Part shown: in pieces, positions 17,917 through 27,075 of the stretch
How positions within the stretch are numbered: the first letter of the stretch is position 1
Layout: the number at the start of each line of letters is the position of its first letter
Assembly (NCBI RefSeq): GCF_000282095.2
Contig: NZ_AKKC02000011.1
Coordinates: 62,001-126,000 of the forward strand
Direction: 5' to 3'
Source: Rhizobium sp. CF080
GTDB taxonomy: Bacteria; Pseudomonadota; Alphaproteobacteria; Rhizobiales; Rhizobiaceae
DNA length: 64,000 nt
Position numbers and translations under genes: made by a program
Notes under the pieces: model-generated
Database searches by the model: none
What the model was told of the DNA's origin: nothing
Seen by the model: only the letters and a program-made list of their open reading frames with translations

Positions 17917-18304
17917 TAATCAAGGATATGAAGCGCTGATCAGAGGCATGTGGCGGTAGCCCCCTCTGGTTCAGAGCTATGCGGCGGCGAGATCAATCGT
18001 TTGCGGCGGTCTCGGCGCTAAGTCATTGATTATTGGCGGGCCTTAGATCAGACGTTTGTGGCGGCCCACACGGTCCTGCGATTTTCGCAGATTTTCCGTC
18101 GTATCGAAATAGCGGCGACATTTTCGTATGTTAGTGAGTCATTCCTTCAATGACTTGGTCATTTTTTTCAATAATTGGGGCTTCTTCGGTGTTTTAACAC
18201 AGCCGTCTCAGTTTGGGATTTCGCGTATCCAAGTCGTTTTTGGGCGAGTGTAGCCCAACGCGGATTTTCGGAATTTTCACACGAGGCTTTAGCCGATATG
18301 TCCG
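17917..18304. other. Intergenic remnant between IS elements
   Basis: About 390 bases between insertion element copy C and the IS21-type remnant. No ribosome-led reading frame or recognisable family. The AT-rich stretch 18100-18200 could be the remains of a promoter region. The left end and first half of the IS21-type element are missing here. Confidence 0.4.
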
Positions 18305-19006
18305 GTGAAATCGGGAGCACTCCAGACCGCCGTTATCGGCGAAGGTCAGGCGGAGGGCATCATCTACAACCGTGCTCTCATTGATCTGGCCCGCCACTAT
18401 GGATTCCATTCCAAAGCATGCAAGGCCTACCGAGCCAAGACAACGGGCAAGGTCGAGCGGCCGTTTCGGTATATCCGCGAAGACTTCTTCCTCGCCCGTT
18501 CGTTCCGCAATCTCGACGACATGAACGCCCAGCTCCGACACTGGCTCGACACCGTCGCCAATCCAAGGAAGCACGCGACGACGCAGCGGGTCGTCAACGA
18601 GGCCTTCGCCGAGGAGCGGCGGTATCTGCGGCCATTGCCCCTGGCACCCTTCAAATCCGTTCTCAAGCTGGAGCGCCGCGTATCGCGGGAAGGCATGGTC
18701 AGCGTCGGCGGCAATACCTACAGCGTTCCGGATGCGACCCGCAGTCGAACGGTGGAGGTCCATTCGCTTGCCGACGAGGTCCGCATCTTCGAGAACGGCA
18801 CCCTGATCGCAGCTCATCCTGTCCTTGAGGGCCGTAAACAACGACGGGTTCATCCTGACCACCGGCGAGCACTCACGCCGCAACACTGGCCACGAACACG
18901 AGGCGAAGCCATTGTCGTCAAACCCGCCGGCGACACGGTGCTGCAGTGGTCTCTCGCCTTCTATGACGCCATCGGCAAGGTCCTGGCGAAGGAGAGCCGC
19001 CCATGA
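18305..19006 (+). pseudogene. istA: IS21-family transposase IstA, C-terminal fragment
   Basis: The fragment begins near GALQTAVIGEGQAEGIIYNRALIDLARHYGFH and includes GKVERPFRYIREDFFLARSF (the last catalytic Glu region) and the SVGGNTYSVPD beta domain. The HTH and the first two catalytic Asp residues are absent. Its stop overlaps the istB start by four bases, the normal IS21 arrangement. The last ~50 residues differ from the family pattern and may hide another shift near 18850. Confidence 0.8.
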
Positions 19007-19881
19007 CTGCAACTCTCGATGCAATACCGTCCATGATCGACCGTATTCGGCATGATCTCGTCGGCCTGAAGATGCCGCGCGCACTGGAAGCGCTCGACCA
19101 TGTTGTGCGACGCCTCGAACACGGCGAGCTGTCTGCCCTCGAAGCGATCGTAATCTCCTTTCCGAGGAACTGACCCTGCGCGAGAACAGCCGCATCAAGA
19201 CGGCGCTACGAATGGGCAGGCTTGCGACGATCAAGACACTCGCTGGTTTCGATTTTACCTTCCAGCCTTCGCTCGACCGCGATCGCATCTTCACACTGGC
19301 GCAGCTCGGCTTCATCGATCGCCACGAGGCCGTGCATTTCCTCGGCCTCCCTGGAACCGGCAAGAGTCATCTTGCCACGGCGCTCGGCGTCGAAGCCGTC
19401 AAAGCTGGAAAGAGCGTCTACTTCACGACGCTTGCCGACCTCATCGGCTCGCTGGCCCGTTCCGAACCGGAGGGTCGGATCAAGGAACGCATTCGCTTCT
19501 TCGCAGGCCAAGCCTGCTCATTGTCGACGAGATCGGACATTTGCCGGTCGTCCAGGGTGGCGGCAATCTATTCTTCCAGCTCGTCAATGCCCGATATGAA
19601 CGAGGTGCGATGATCCTGACGTCAAACCGCGGCTTCGCTGAATGGGGCGATGTCTTCGGCGATCCCGTAGTCGCCAGCGCCTTGCTCGACCGGTTGCTTC
19701 ACCATGCCGTCGTTGTGCAGAGCGAAGGTTCCAGCTATCGGCTACGGCAGCATGCCAACTCATGCCAGAGCATGTCCGCTCCAAAGCCCTCATTGCTCCG
19801 CCGGCATTCGCACCGCCGCAAAAGCCTCGCGGCCGCCCGCCAAAAAATCCTCAATTCTCCCTGGCGTCCACGCCGGCATAA
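19003..19881 (+). pseudogene. istB: IS21-family helper ATPase IstB, multiply frameshifted
   Basis: The reading starts at ATG 19003 (MTATLDAIPSMIDRIRHDLVGLKMPRALEAL). It shifts frame near 19152 (to LLSEELTLREN), near 19505 (to LLIVDEIGHLPVVQGGG) and near 19757 (to LMPEHVRSKALIAPP), ending at 19881. The Walker A GLPGTGKSHLA and Walker B IVDE are recognisable but in different frames. The gene is dead unless the shifts are sequencing errors. Confidence 0.8.
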
Positions 19882-20150
19882 GTGGGGAATTTTACTTCGG
19901 CACTATTGGGGAAAATTCACGGGCATTGACACATGGCTTGAATCCGCCATATCGCGCGACGGTGAAGGTGAGCCCGATACGTTGGTCACAACACCAATAA
20001 AAGCGGATGAAATGAAGACAATCGGCTCTTGGTATCGGTGATACGCCACCCGACCCCGTCTCAATGACCGTTTGTCCATATCCTCCGTTCGACCTGCCCA
20101 CATTCGCACCAGCGGTCAGAGCAACCTTACCGCCAGAGCTGATATCATAG

Positions 20151-21166
20151 TTACGCTGCTACCTCGTAACGGCCGCCCTTTGTCATCAGCGCCCAAGCAC
20201 TGCGCGCCATTCGGTTGGCAAGTGCCACTGTGATCAGCATTGATGGCTTTCGACCGATCATGCGTGACAGCCACGATCCCTGTCCTGCTCCGTGGCGTGA
20301 CGCCCAGCGCACGACAGCCGATGCTCCGATGATGAGCAATCGTCGGAGATCACGTTGGCCCATCTTCGACATCTTACCAAGTCGTGCTTTGCCGCCAGTC
20401 GAGTGCTGTCGCGGGGTCAAACCCATCCACGCGGAGAAATCCCTACCCCACGCAAAAATCTCTGCCGGCGGAGCCAGCGCCTCGAGCGCCGTCGCTACGA
20501 CTGGCCCGACGCCAGGTATCGTCATCAACCGCTTGGCGACGTCATCCCGCCGAGCCCTCTGGGCGATTTCCTGGTCCAGTCCTCGGACCTTGTCGAGCAA
20601 AGAGCGCAACATAGAAATCAATACCAGGCATGGAGCGTGCTTCCTCCGGCAACGTGCCGTGTTGATCTTCGACAATGGCAATCAAGGTGCCGACATGCGC
20701 CGGCCCCTGTGGTGGCACGAACCCGAATTCTGCCAAATGGCCCCGCAAGGCATTGATGATTTGCGTCTTCTGACGAACCAGCAGATCGCGAACTTTGAAC
20801 ACAATTCGCAGACGCCTGCTTCTGAGCACTCTTCACCGCGACGAACCGCATTGTTGGTCGAAGCGCGGCTTCGCAAATCGCCTCCGCGTCAGCTGCATCA
20901 TTCTTCTGCCGTTTGACGAACGGCTTAACATAGGCCGGAGCCATCAGCTTGACCTCGTGCCCAAGCTTCGCAATCTCTCGGCCCCAATGGTGGCTGCCGG
21001 CGCAAGCCTCCATGGCAACGGTGCACGGCTGGATCGACGCCAAGAAATCGAGCAACTTCGCGCTAGAAATCTTCCTGCGCAAAATTACAGCTCCGTCAGC
21101 TTCGGCGGCATGAATCTGAATCGTGCGTTTCGCTAAATCCAGACCGATTATGCTAATCTTCTCCAT
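20151..21166 (-). pseudogene. IS110-family transposase, frameshifted
   Basis: Starting at ATG 21166, the N-terminal RuvC-like half is intact: IGLDLAKRTIQIHA (Asp), TVAMEACAGSHHWGREI (Glu) and KNDAADAEAICEA (two Asp), the DEDD set. The frame shifts near 20820 to VRDLLVRQKTQIINALRGHLAEFG, and again near 20610 to LLDKVRGLDQEIAQRA. The C-terminal domain with MTIPGVGPVVATAL and the serine-bearing RQHSTGGKARLGKMSKMGQ follows and ends at 20151. IS110 elements lack obvious inverted repeats, so the exact ends cannot be read. It lies inside an older IS66 tnpA. Confidence 0.82.
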
Positions 21167-21249
21167 GGACGTTTCCTCTCTTTGATGGTTCCGACACAAC
21201 CATTCTGGCACACAGATGCCGTCGAGTGGGGGGCGTCCACCCCATCGCT

Positions 21250-21455
21250 TACACTCCATCGCGTCCTTGGGTGCCGGCAGAACCAGCTTGCCTTGCCGCG
21301 CCATCGTCCGCCAAGTGGAGAGGTGGTTCGGCTTCAGGCCATGTCGATCCGCGACTTCATTCACCAACGCTCCGGGCCGAAGGCTCTCCGAAACGATCTG
21401 CGCTTTAACCGCGTCCGGCCAATGCCTGTGAACCTCACGTCCACGTTTCCTGGTC
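21250..21455 (-). pseudogene. IS66-family tnpA fragment (interior part) interrupted by two insertions
   Basis: Reading on the minus strand from 21455 gives TRKRGREVHRHWPDAVKAQIVSESLRPG and ALVNEVADRHGLKPNHLSTWRTMARQGKLVLPAPKDA, nearly the same as the tnpA at 31004. The beginning of this tnpA lies at 24251-24367, beyond the intact IS66 element inserted at 21456. On the other side homology ends near 21250, where IS110-related sequence begins. Confidence 0.8.
21448..21455. repeat. 8-bp target duplication, left copy
   Basis: TCCTGGTC lies directly before the left terminal repeat of the IS66 element and is repeated at 24251-24258 directly after its right end. Eight-base duplications are characteristic of the IS66 family. 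Confidence 0.9.
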
Positions 21456-21544
21456 GTGAGCGTCCGGCGAGCCGGTTTTGGCGGGGCGCGGAATTAGCGC
21501 AAGTTACGAAACAGATGATTCATTTGTGACGTAACAGGGTATGA

Positions 21545-21931
21545 ATGGCCAAGGTTGAGATCCTGACGGGCGGAGAGCGGCAACGCCGGTGGTCCACAGA
21601 ACTGAAGCTCTCGATATTGCACGAAGCGTTTAGCGGGGATGGCAGCGTCTCAGATGTCGCCCGCCGGCATGACGTTCTTCCTCAACAGATATACGCCTGG
21701 CGAAAGAAGTTCTTAGCCTCCGACATCGGCTCTCCTCAGGCCGCATCGCTCGTCCCGGTTTCGATTATTGGGCCCTCAGAAAATCCTGGCAACGGCTCCA
21801 AGCGGAGCGCTGTCGGATCGAGGTGCAAAGACGTCGAAATCGTCCTCAAGAACGGTCGCTTGCTCAGGATTGCAGCGGACTTGGATCTCGGGGTGCTGGC
21901 GTCGTTGATCGCTTATGTGGAGGCGGCATGA
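21545..21931 (+). CDS. tnpA: IS66-family TnpA (helix-turn-helix accessory protein)
   Basis: The protein has 128 residues. It carries an HTH of the transposase-8 type (STELKLSILHEAFSGDGSVSDVARRHDVLPQQIYAWRKKF) near residues 18-58, then a variable region and a C-terminal DVEIVLKNGRLLRIAADLD segment common in this family. It is needed for IS66 transposition together with TnpB and TnpC. Its stop overlaps the tnpB start by four bases. Confidence 0.9.
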   Translation: MAKVEILTGGERQRRWSTELKLSILHEAFSGDGSVSDVARRHDVLPQQIYAWRKKFLASDIGSPQAASLVPVSIIGPSENPGNGSKRSAVGSRCKDVEIVLKNGRLLRIAADLDLGVLASLIAYVEAA

Positions 21932-22275
21932 TCGGGCCGTCTGGGAATGTGCAGGTTTATCTCGCTTGCGGCGTGACCGATATGCGACGTGGCATCGACG
22001 GCCTGTCGGCGATGGTGGAGGCAGTCATCAAGGAGGCGCCCGGTTCCGGCGCTATCTTCGGCTTCCGCGGAAAACGCGCGGATCGGATCAAGCTTTTATG
22101 GTGGGATGGCCAAGGGTTCTGCCTGTTTTACAAGATTCTGGAACGCGGATACTTTCCCTGGCCGACGGCCAAGGAGGGCGTTGCCCATCTCACACAGGCT
22201 CAGTTGTCGATGCTTGTTGAGGGGATCGACTGGCGCCGACCGGCCTGGACTTCCGCCCCTGGTCGCACAGGTTAA
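21928..22275 (+). CDS. tnpB: IS66-family TnpB
   Basis: The protein has 115 residues and is the IS66 Orf2 type: VYLACGVTDMRRGIDGLSAMV, GAIFGFRGKRADRIKLLWWDGQGFCLFYKILERG and the C-terminal GIDWRRP are the family signatures. The start at ATG 21928 overlaps the tnpA stop. Its precise biochemical role is unknown, but it is required for transposition in studied IS66 elements. Confidence 0.92.
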   Translation: MIGPSGNVQVYLACGVTDMRRGIDGLSAMVEAVIKEAPGSGAIFGFRGKRADRIKLLWWDGQGFCLFYKILERGYFPWPTAKEGVAHLTQAQLSMLVEGIDWRRPAWTSAPGRTG

Positions 22276-22335
22276 ACCCTATATTTTGCAGGGGCATCCG
22301 GGGCAAATCGCTAGTTCTTTCGCTGCAAATCGGCT

Positions 22336-23916
22336 ATGTTTTTGGCCATGGAAACGGCGCCGCGAGACAGTCAGGATGAACTATTAGCCTTGCGCGCGCT
22401 CGTCGCTGAACAAGCGGCAAGACTTGAAAGCCAGGAAGCAGAAGTCAGCAAGCGTGACTCCATTATTGGCCTCCTGCGCGCGCAGCTGGAACTGCTGCGC
22501 CATCGCCAGCATGGCCCTTCCTCGGAAAAGATAGATCGGAAGATTGAGCAATTCGAACTGATGCTGGAGGAGATCGAGGCCTCCCGCGCCGAGGCCGAGA
22601 TGCGCTCCGGGAAGCATCCTTTGCCAGAGCTGGACGATGCATCTGACAAGCCGAAGCGCAAACCCTTGCCGGATGGCCTTCCAATCGAAGAGCTTGTTTA
22701 TCCGGCCCCCTGCAATTGCCCGACGTGTGGTGGCACATCGTTCCTGAAGGCTGCCGACAAGGTGGTTCAGGTGATGGAGCACGTGCCGGCATCCGTGAAG
22801 ATTGTCCGCCATGTCGAAAAGCGGATGGTTTGCAGGGACTGCGATACGACGGTCTCAGGCGAGATGCCAACCTTGCCGATCGAGCGCGGCAAGCCTGGAC
22901 CTGGATTGCTCGCTCATATCATGGTCGCCAAGTTCGACGACCACATCCCACTCTATCGTCTTTCCGAGATGTACGACCGGCTGGGAATAGACATCTCCCG
23001 GTCCGTCATGGCGGACTGGGTTGGCCGCGTTTCCGTTCTATTGACCCCGCTGATTGTGCTGATCAGAACCCATATCGCCGCCGTCGATCGAATACACACC
23101 GACGATACCCCGGTCGATGTTCTCGACCCTGGGCGGGGCAAGACCAAAACCGGAAGGGTCTGGGTTTATGTCTTCGACGGGAGTTGCTACCGAGACCCGA
23201 CACCCAGGGCTATCGCCTACTATTACAGCCCCGACCGCAAAGGCGCGCATCCGGCCGATCACCTCGCGGACTTCCGCGGCGTGATGCATGCCGATGGTTA
23301 CGGTGGTTACAAGAAGCTCTACGGCAACCAGATCATCGAGGCGGCCTGCATGGCGCATGTGCGCCGCAAATTCCATGACGTGATCAAGCTGAAGCCGTCA
23401 CCGATTGCTGATGAGGCATTGGCCCGCATCGGCGCGCTCTACGATATCGAGGATCGTATCCGCGGCATGTCGGCCGAAGAGCGGCGCACGCTGCGGCAGG
23501 AACATGCCAGGCCCATCCTGCGGGACTTGAAGGCCTGGATCGAGGATACGCAGCGGACGTTGCCGCAAAAGCAGAAACTGGCGGAAGCGATGCGTTACGC
23601 CCTGTCGCGCTGGGTGGCGTTGAGTGTCTACATCGATGACGGGCGCGTCGAGATCGACAACAACATAGCCGAACGTGCCATGCGTCCACTGGGAATTGGC
23701 AGGAAGAACTGGCTTTTTGCCGGCTCCGATAACGGCGGTGAGCGCATCGCCAATATCCTGACCATCATCGAGACGGCCAAACTGCATGGCCACAACCCGG
23801 AAACTTATCTCACCGAGGTTCTCGGCCATATCAAGGACTACCCAAAAGACCGGCTCAAAGACCTGTTACCTTGGAATATGTTGCCGGCAACCACCGCTCT
23901 ACAAAAGGCTGTCTGA
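22336..23916 (+). CDS. tnpC: IS66-family transposase TnpC
   Basis: The protein has 526 residues: an N-terminal leucine-zipper-like coiled coil (~15-70), a zinc-finger-like CNCPTCGG plus CRDCD, and a DDE domain with DRIHTDDTPVDVLDPG (Asp), HADGYGGYKKLYG (Asp) and VEIDNNIAERAMRPLGIGRKNWLFAG (Glu). The C-terminus ends with LKDLLPWNM, typical for the family. The start could also be ATG 22348. It is intact, in contrast to the frameshifted tnpC at 31809. Confidence 0.93.
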   Translation: MFLAMETAPRDSQDELLALRALVAEQAARLESQEAEVSKRDSIIGLLRAQLELLRHRQHGPSSEKIDRKIEQFELMLEEIEASRAEAEMRSGKHPLPELDDASDKPKRKPLPDGLPIEELVYPAPCNCPTCGGTSFLKAADKVVQVMEHVPASVKIVRHVEKRMVCRDCDTTVSGEMPTLPIERGKPGPGLLAHIMVAKFDDHIPLYRLSEMYDRLGIDISRSVMADWVGRVSVLLTPLIVLIRTHIAAVDRIHTDDTPVDVLDPGRGKTKTGRVWVYVFDGSCYRDPTPRAIAYYYSPDRKGAHPADHLADFRGVMHADGYGGYKKLYGNQIIEAACMAHVRRKFHDVIKLKPSPIADEALARIGALYDIEDRIRGMSAEERRTLRQEHARPILRDLKAWIEDTQRTLPQKQKLAEAMRYALSRWVALSVYIDDGRVEIDNNIAERAMRPLGIGRKNWLFAGSDNGGERIANILTIIETAKLHGHNPETYLTEVLGHIKDYPKDRLKDLLPWNMLPATTALQKAV

Positions 23917-24221
23917 TGGCTCGTTCGACGCACATCTATACGATCGAAGACGTCGCCACCATGATCGGCGAGAACCTTGAGCTCCTCCAGGAGATTGCCG
24001 CCAACTCCGACAATATCGACTACGGCGAAATGGTCCACCTCCACAACGGCACTGAGGACGGCACCACCGGATTTACCCGGCGCGGTGTCGAAAGCCTTCA
24101 GGAGTTCCTCGCCGAAATCAGGTCATGGGACGGAGGTGTCCGCGAGTTCCTTGCCAATGAAAATTGCGATCCAGAAATGATCGAACGCGTCATGGCTGAG
24201 GAGGCGAAGCTATCCGTCTGA
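23916..24221 (+). CDS. Small passenger protein of the IS66 element
   Basis: The 101-residue acidic protein begins MARSTHIYTIEDVATMIGENLELLQEIAANSDNIDYGEMVHLHNG. It starts in the stop codon of tnpC (TGATG), so it is coupled to the transposase. It lies inside the element's terminal repeats. No domain is recognised with certainty. Its position suggests it assists or controls transposition, or is a stable cargo gene; this is inference. Confidence 0.7.
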   Translation: MARSTHIYTIEDVATMIGENLELLQEIAANSDNIDYGEMVHLHNGTEDGTTGFTRRGVESLQEFLAEIRSWDGGVREFLANENCDPEMIERVMAEEAKLSV

Positions 24222-24250
24222 ACTGAAAAATCCGTTCACCGGACGCTCAC

Positions 24251-24367
24251 TCCTGGTCGCGAGAAACTCCAATGTACTCTCCATGGAGAAACTCCCGTTG
24301 CTCGCCCATGGAAAGCGGATCACAGATCAGGGCGGCGAGGACAACGTGGAAGCGGAACACCGGTTAC
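24251..24367 (-). pseudogene. Left end and start of the older IS66 element
   Basis: Read on the minus strand, the fragment begins with the IS66 terminus GTAACCGGTGTTCCGC at 24367 and continues to the start of tnpA (MESTLEFLATR), where the intact IS66 was inserted. It aligns base by base with the left end at 30921-31030, with roughly one difference in ten. It also carries the right copy of the TCCTGGTC duplication (24251-24258). Confidence 0.85.
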
Positions 24368-24439
24368 GCCGCTTTTTCATATCCTGACTTAAAAATGTTA
24401 ACAGCTGGACCTGCTGAGGCATGCGAAACCACAGGGTTG

Positions 24440-25210
24440 TCATCTTCCCCTTAGGGTCTTCCGGCCGAGCGTAAACGTGGTAAATCCGAACGTAAAAACT
24501 ACCAACGCAAATGTGCACGCGTAGTTCATGTCCAAATCCAAGGCTCGGTATTCTGGATAAAATCCGGTTCTAAACTTCATCACCACATGCACGAGGGGGT
24601 TCAAAAGAAGAATGTCCCGAAACGGGGATGGTATCATTTCCGGGAGGTAAAAGATGCCTGTTAACATGAAGAGAGGTCTGGTAAATATCCCATATATCTT
24701 TTCATACAAAGGGTAGCGGGCGAAAAGTACATTGTTAGTCATGGCCATACCAAGAGCCAGCAGGCTGGCAACGGCTGCTGCATCAATTACAACCTGAGCG
24801 TCGACCCAAACCATGCTGAATGACACTTCCTCGATCAGGCCCAAGACAAAGATAGCTACCACCGCCATTGTGAGGGATTGCAAAATGAACCGCGCGACAA
24901 CCGTATCGAACGGTGCGACATTGGGATATTGGAGCATATTTCTATTGAACGCGACGGCTCTCATTGTATAGGCCACCGTTCCACTGTAAAACTGATATGA
25001 AATATAACCAGTCGCAAAAAACATCGGAAAGCTTGTGCCAAGAGCGGGGGTATGGCTAATAGCTCCAAAAAGCACCGTCATGAAAGCGATATACGCCATA
25101 GGTTCTAACAGCGCCCAGATATACCCACCCGGCTTATTTCCAAACCTGGCGCTCATTTCTCTCACAATAAGTGCTGTCACTACGCGGAAATGTGTTTGAA
25201 AATGATACAT
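24440..25210 (-). CDS. Second capsule polysaccharide ABC transporter permease (KpsM family)
   Basis: This 256-residue protein has about six membrane segments. It parallels the 12715 permease throughout: HFRVVTALIVREMSARFGNKPGGYIWALLEP, ISHTPALGTSFPMFFATGYISYQFY and LLNPLVHVVMKFRTGFYPEYRALD. No ATPase gene follows. Downstream, the older IS66 element begins only 73 bases after the stop, so a kpsT partner may have been lost or displaced. It could work with the KpsT encoded at 13620. It is the last gene of the long minus-strand polysaccharide block. Confidence 0.88.
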   Translation of the reverse strand: MYHFQTHFRVVTALIVREMSARFGNKPGGYIWALLEPMAYIAFMTVLFGAISHTPALGTSFPMFFATGYISYQFYSGTVAYTMRAVAFNRNMLQYPNVAPFDTVVARFILQSLTMAVVAIFVLGLIEEVSFSMVWVDAQVVIDAAAVASLLALGMAMTNNVLFARYPLYEKIYGIFTRPLFMLTGIFYLPEMIPSPFRDILLLNPLVHVVMKFRTGFYPEYRALDLDMNYACTFALVVFTFGFTTFTLGRKTLRGR

Positions 25211-25367
25211 GGTGACAAATCCAGTAGGTGGATGCCAGAGGTCGGCGGCAAATTGTTCGATGTCTCCAGCGCATCGACTAAGCGCTCCCTTTATTTCTAA
25301 GGAGCATGTCCTTTTCCGATTGTCACAGCCAAAGATCGGCCAATCGATGCGACCCTCAGCGCGGCAG

Positions 25368-25739
25368 TTATCCGAAAGTTGCTTTATGCTTCAATGCGGC
25401 GATGCATAGGGCTAACGCCGGGGTAGCCCCATCGCAAGCTGGCCCATCGTTGATTTTCGCGCGGATGATATTACCTCGCCAAGTAAATGCACCAACGTGC
25501 AATGGAACTATAACCTGCGCGAGTGCATAAGCAGCGTCAATCGATCGTGTAAAATCCGGAACCTTCACCGGTTCGTCTGAGGGCGGCCGGACGTAGACTA
25601 TCCTGGCGCCCTGTTCTCCTAGGCCATCTGTTGACACATTTTTCCGTTCGTATCCAACTAAAGATGCTATCGCGAAATCAAGCTTCCGGTCGGGACCGTT
25701 TGCCTTTACTAGATTATCGATGATGGTCTGAATATTCAT
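25368..25739 (-). CDS. Phage ABA-sandwich-domain-like protein, copy 1
   Basis: The protein has 123 residues. The pattern KANGPDRKLDFAIASLVGY ... VPDFTRSIDAAYALAQ ... ATPALALCIAALKH is that of the small phage ABA-sandwich domain proteins (GPDRELDxxIA, YTxSIDAA, PALALCxAAL). These are usually found in phage genomes and have no established function. It follows the FkbM methyltransferase gene by 12 bases and is probably co-transcribed. A paralogue at 34367-34723 sits after the second FkbM gene. Confidence 0.75.
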   Translation of the reverse strand: MNIQTIIDNLVKANGPDRKLDFAIASLVGYERKNVSTDGLGEQGARIVYVRPPSDEPVKVPDFTRSIDAAYALAQVIVPLHVGAFTWRGNIIRAKINDGPACDGATPALALCIAALKHKATFG

Positions 25740-25751
25740 AAGTTGTCTCGA

Positions 25752-26879
25752 TTAGACCGCGTAGACATCTGTTTCCGTGTGATAAAAGTTGTGGTGACCA
25801 AGATAGAATTGATAATCAGGGCGAATTGCTTTAATCTGGAATATAAGTTCCCAAAGATCTTTGGGCCTGTGGTATGCGCTCACCATAAGCCGAGGTTTGT
25901 AGGTTTTTATTATCCCTTCTGCGCCCGCAAGGGCAGCCGCTTCAGATCCTTCGACGTCGAATTTCATTATTGTAGGCGGTCGCCGACCAGGCTGGTGGAA
26001 AAAATCATCAAGGGATACCACCGAGACCTTGATTGGACCGTCCTCATTAAGCGCGTGACCGGCACTCGAACCGCTTTCGTTGCTGAATGATAAAGTCGTG
26101 GATGAGTCCCAAACCCCCGCATTTACCGTCTGCACCCTTGGTAGATCCTTATTGCGACGGGTAAGTTCAGCAAAAGTGGCAGGATCGGGCTCGAAAGCAT
26201 AAACCGCGCCAGTAGGCCCGCACGCCTTAGCGAACGATCGAGCAACTTTGCCTACGTGGGCACCCGCATCGACTACAACATCTCCGGGTATGACCTTTAC
26301 CAAGGGGTGGCGGTATTCCTGGTAGGCTGAAATTCGAAGGTATCCATTATCATTATAATGGCGGGACGCAAGTATTGATCGAAAGGTAGCCCTGGAGTCC
26401 TCGTCCGCCAACAGCTCGTACATTGTTACGATCTCTTCGCTATGTCGGAGGAAGAGCTTGGGGTCAGCTAACCGACTATTCTGCTTCGGGACCAGATGAG
26501 TATCTAGCCAGCGAAGCGTTTGGCCGAATTCATAACTGGATGAAAATTGGTGTTTCCTTGGTGAACCCGAGAAAACTACCGGGTATGGCAGCTTGCTGGA
26601 GTAGTGATCTCGGCTCACGATGGGAATCTCCTTAATTCCCATATCCACATTTCGCGGCGACAACGCACTAGCGATGCGATATCCGCTTTGTAGCAAAAGA
26701 GGGATAGCTGCACGGAACGTCGAAGGCTCGCCCGCGAGGATAAGGGTGCTACCGGCTGGTAGCGGCTTAATAGACAAAGCTGCGCGGTAGACAGGCGATT
26801 TCTTCGTGGCTAGCCTAATTCGTGCAATCCGATCCGCGAAAACCGGCTTAAGATGTTCTTGTTCCAACGGCCTCTCCAT
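25752..26879 (-). CDS. FkbM-family methyltransferase, copy 1
   Basis: The protein has 375 residues from ATG 26879; an open frame extends to 27008 but adds residues of unlikely composition. Residues ~1-190 are a helical N-terminal part of unknown role. The C-terminal ~185 residues form an FkbM-type SAM methyltransferase: VIPGDVVVDAGAHVGKVARSFA, VYAFEPDP, and IMKFDVEGSEAAALAGAEGII. Such enzymes often O-methylate sugars in capsule, O-antigen or glycolipid loci. The surrounding glycosyltransferases support a surface-glycan role. Confidence 0.85.
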   Translation of the reverse strand: MERPLEQEHLKPVFADRIARIRLATKKSPVYRAALSIKPLPAGSTLILAGEPSTFRAAIPLLLQSGYRIASALSPRNVDMGIKEIPIVSRDHYSSKLPYPVVFSGSPRKHQFSSSYEFGQTLRWLDTHLVPKQNSRLADPKLFLRHSEEIVTMYELLADEDSRATFRSILASRHYNDNGYLRISAYQEYRHPLVKVIPGDVVVDAGAHVGKVARSFAKACGPTGAVYAFEPDPATFAELTRRNKDLPRVQTVNAGVWDSSTTLSFSNESGSSAGHALNEDGPIKVSVVSLDDFFHQPGRRPPTIMKFDVEGSEAAALAGAEGIIKTYKPRLMVSAYHRPKDLWELIFQIKAIRPDYQFYLGHHNFYHTETDVYAV

Positions 26880-27075
26880 GACGCGACCACAAAAACAGGA
26901 ATACGCAACTTGGTGAGATTTGCAAATTGGTCGTGGGGGGAAAAGCCGCGGCTGTTTTAGCTGAGTGCCTATGACATAATCGGTGCGAACACGTATTGGA
27001 CGGCACATAGCATTTAGATGTCCGCCTTCACCCCCTCAAGTGACGATCCGTCATTATGCATAGGGTTAGAACGGG

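Larger units (their letters stand above)
18305..19931 (+). mobile_element. 5'-truncated IS21-family element
   Basis: The remnant contains the last ~230 residues of an IstA transposase, a frameshifted IstB helper, and a right end near 19931 (GGGGAAAATTCACGGGCATTGACA) typical of rhizobial IS21 relatives. The left end and the DDE part of istA are missing, so the element cannot move by itself. Confidence 0.75.
21456..24250 (+). mobile_element. Intact IS66-family element inserted in an older IS66
   Basis: A 2795-bp element. Its left end begins GTGAGCGTCCGGCGAGC and its right end, read inward, GTGAGCGTCCGGTGAAC: imperfect terminal inverted repeats. It carries tnpA, tnpB, tnpC and a fourth small gene, all apparently intact. 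The matching TCCTGGTC duplications on both sides show a clean transposition event into the tnpA of another IS66 element. Confidence 0.93.

Noticed and set aside
18175..18384. Open frame of 69 codons before the IS21 remnant
   Set aside because: It overlaps the istA fragment in another frame and has no ribosome site or family.
21448..24258. Composite transposon carrying cargo genes
   Set aside because: All genes between the repeats belong to one IS66 element; no external cargo is present.
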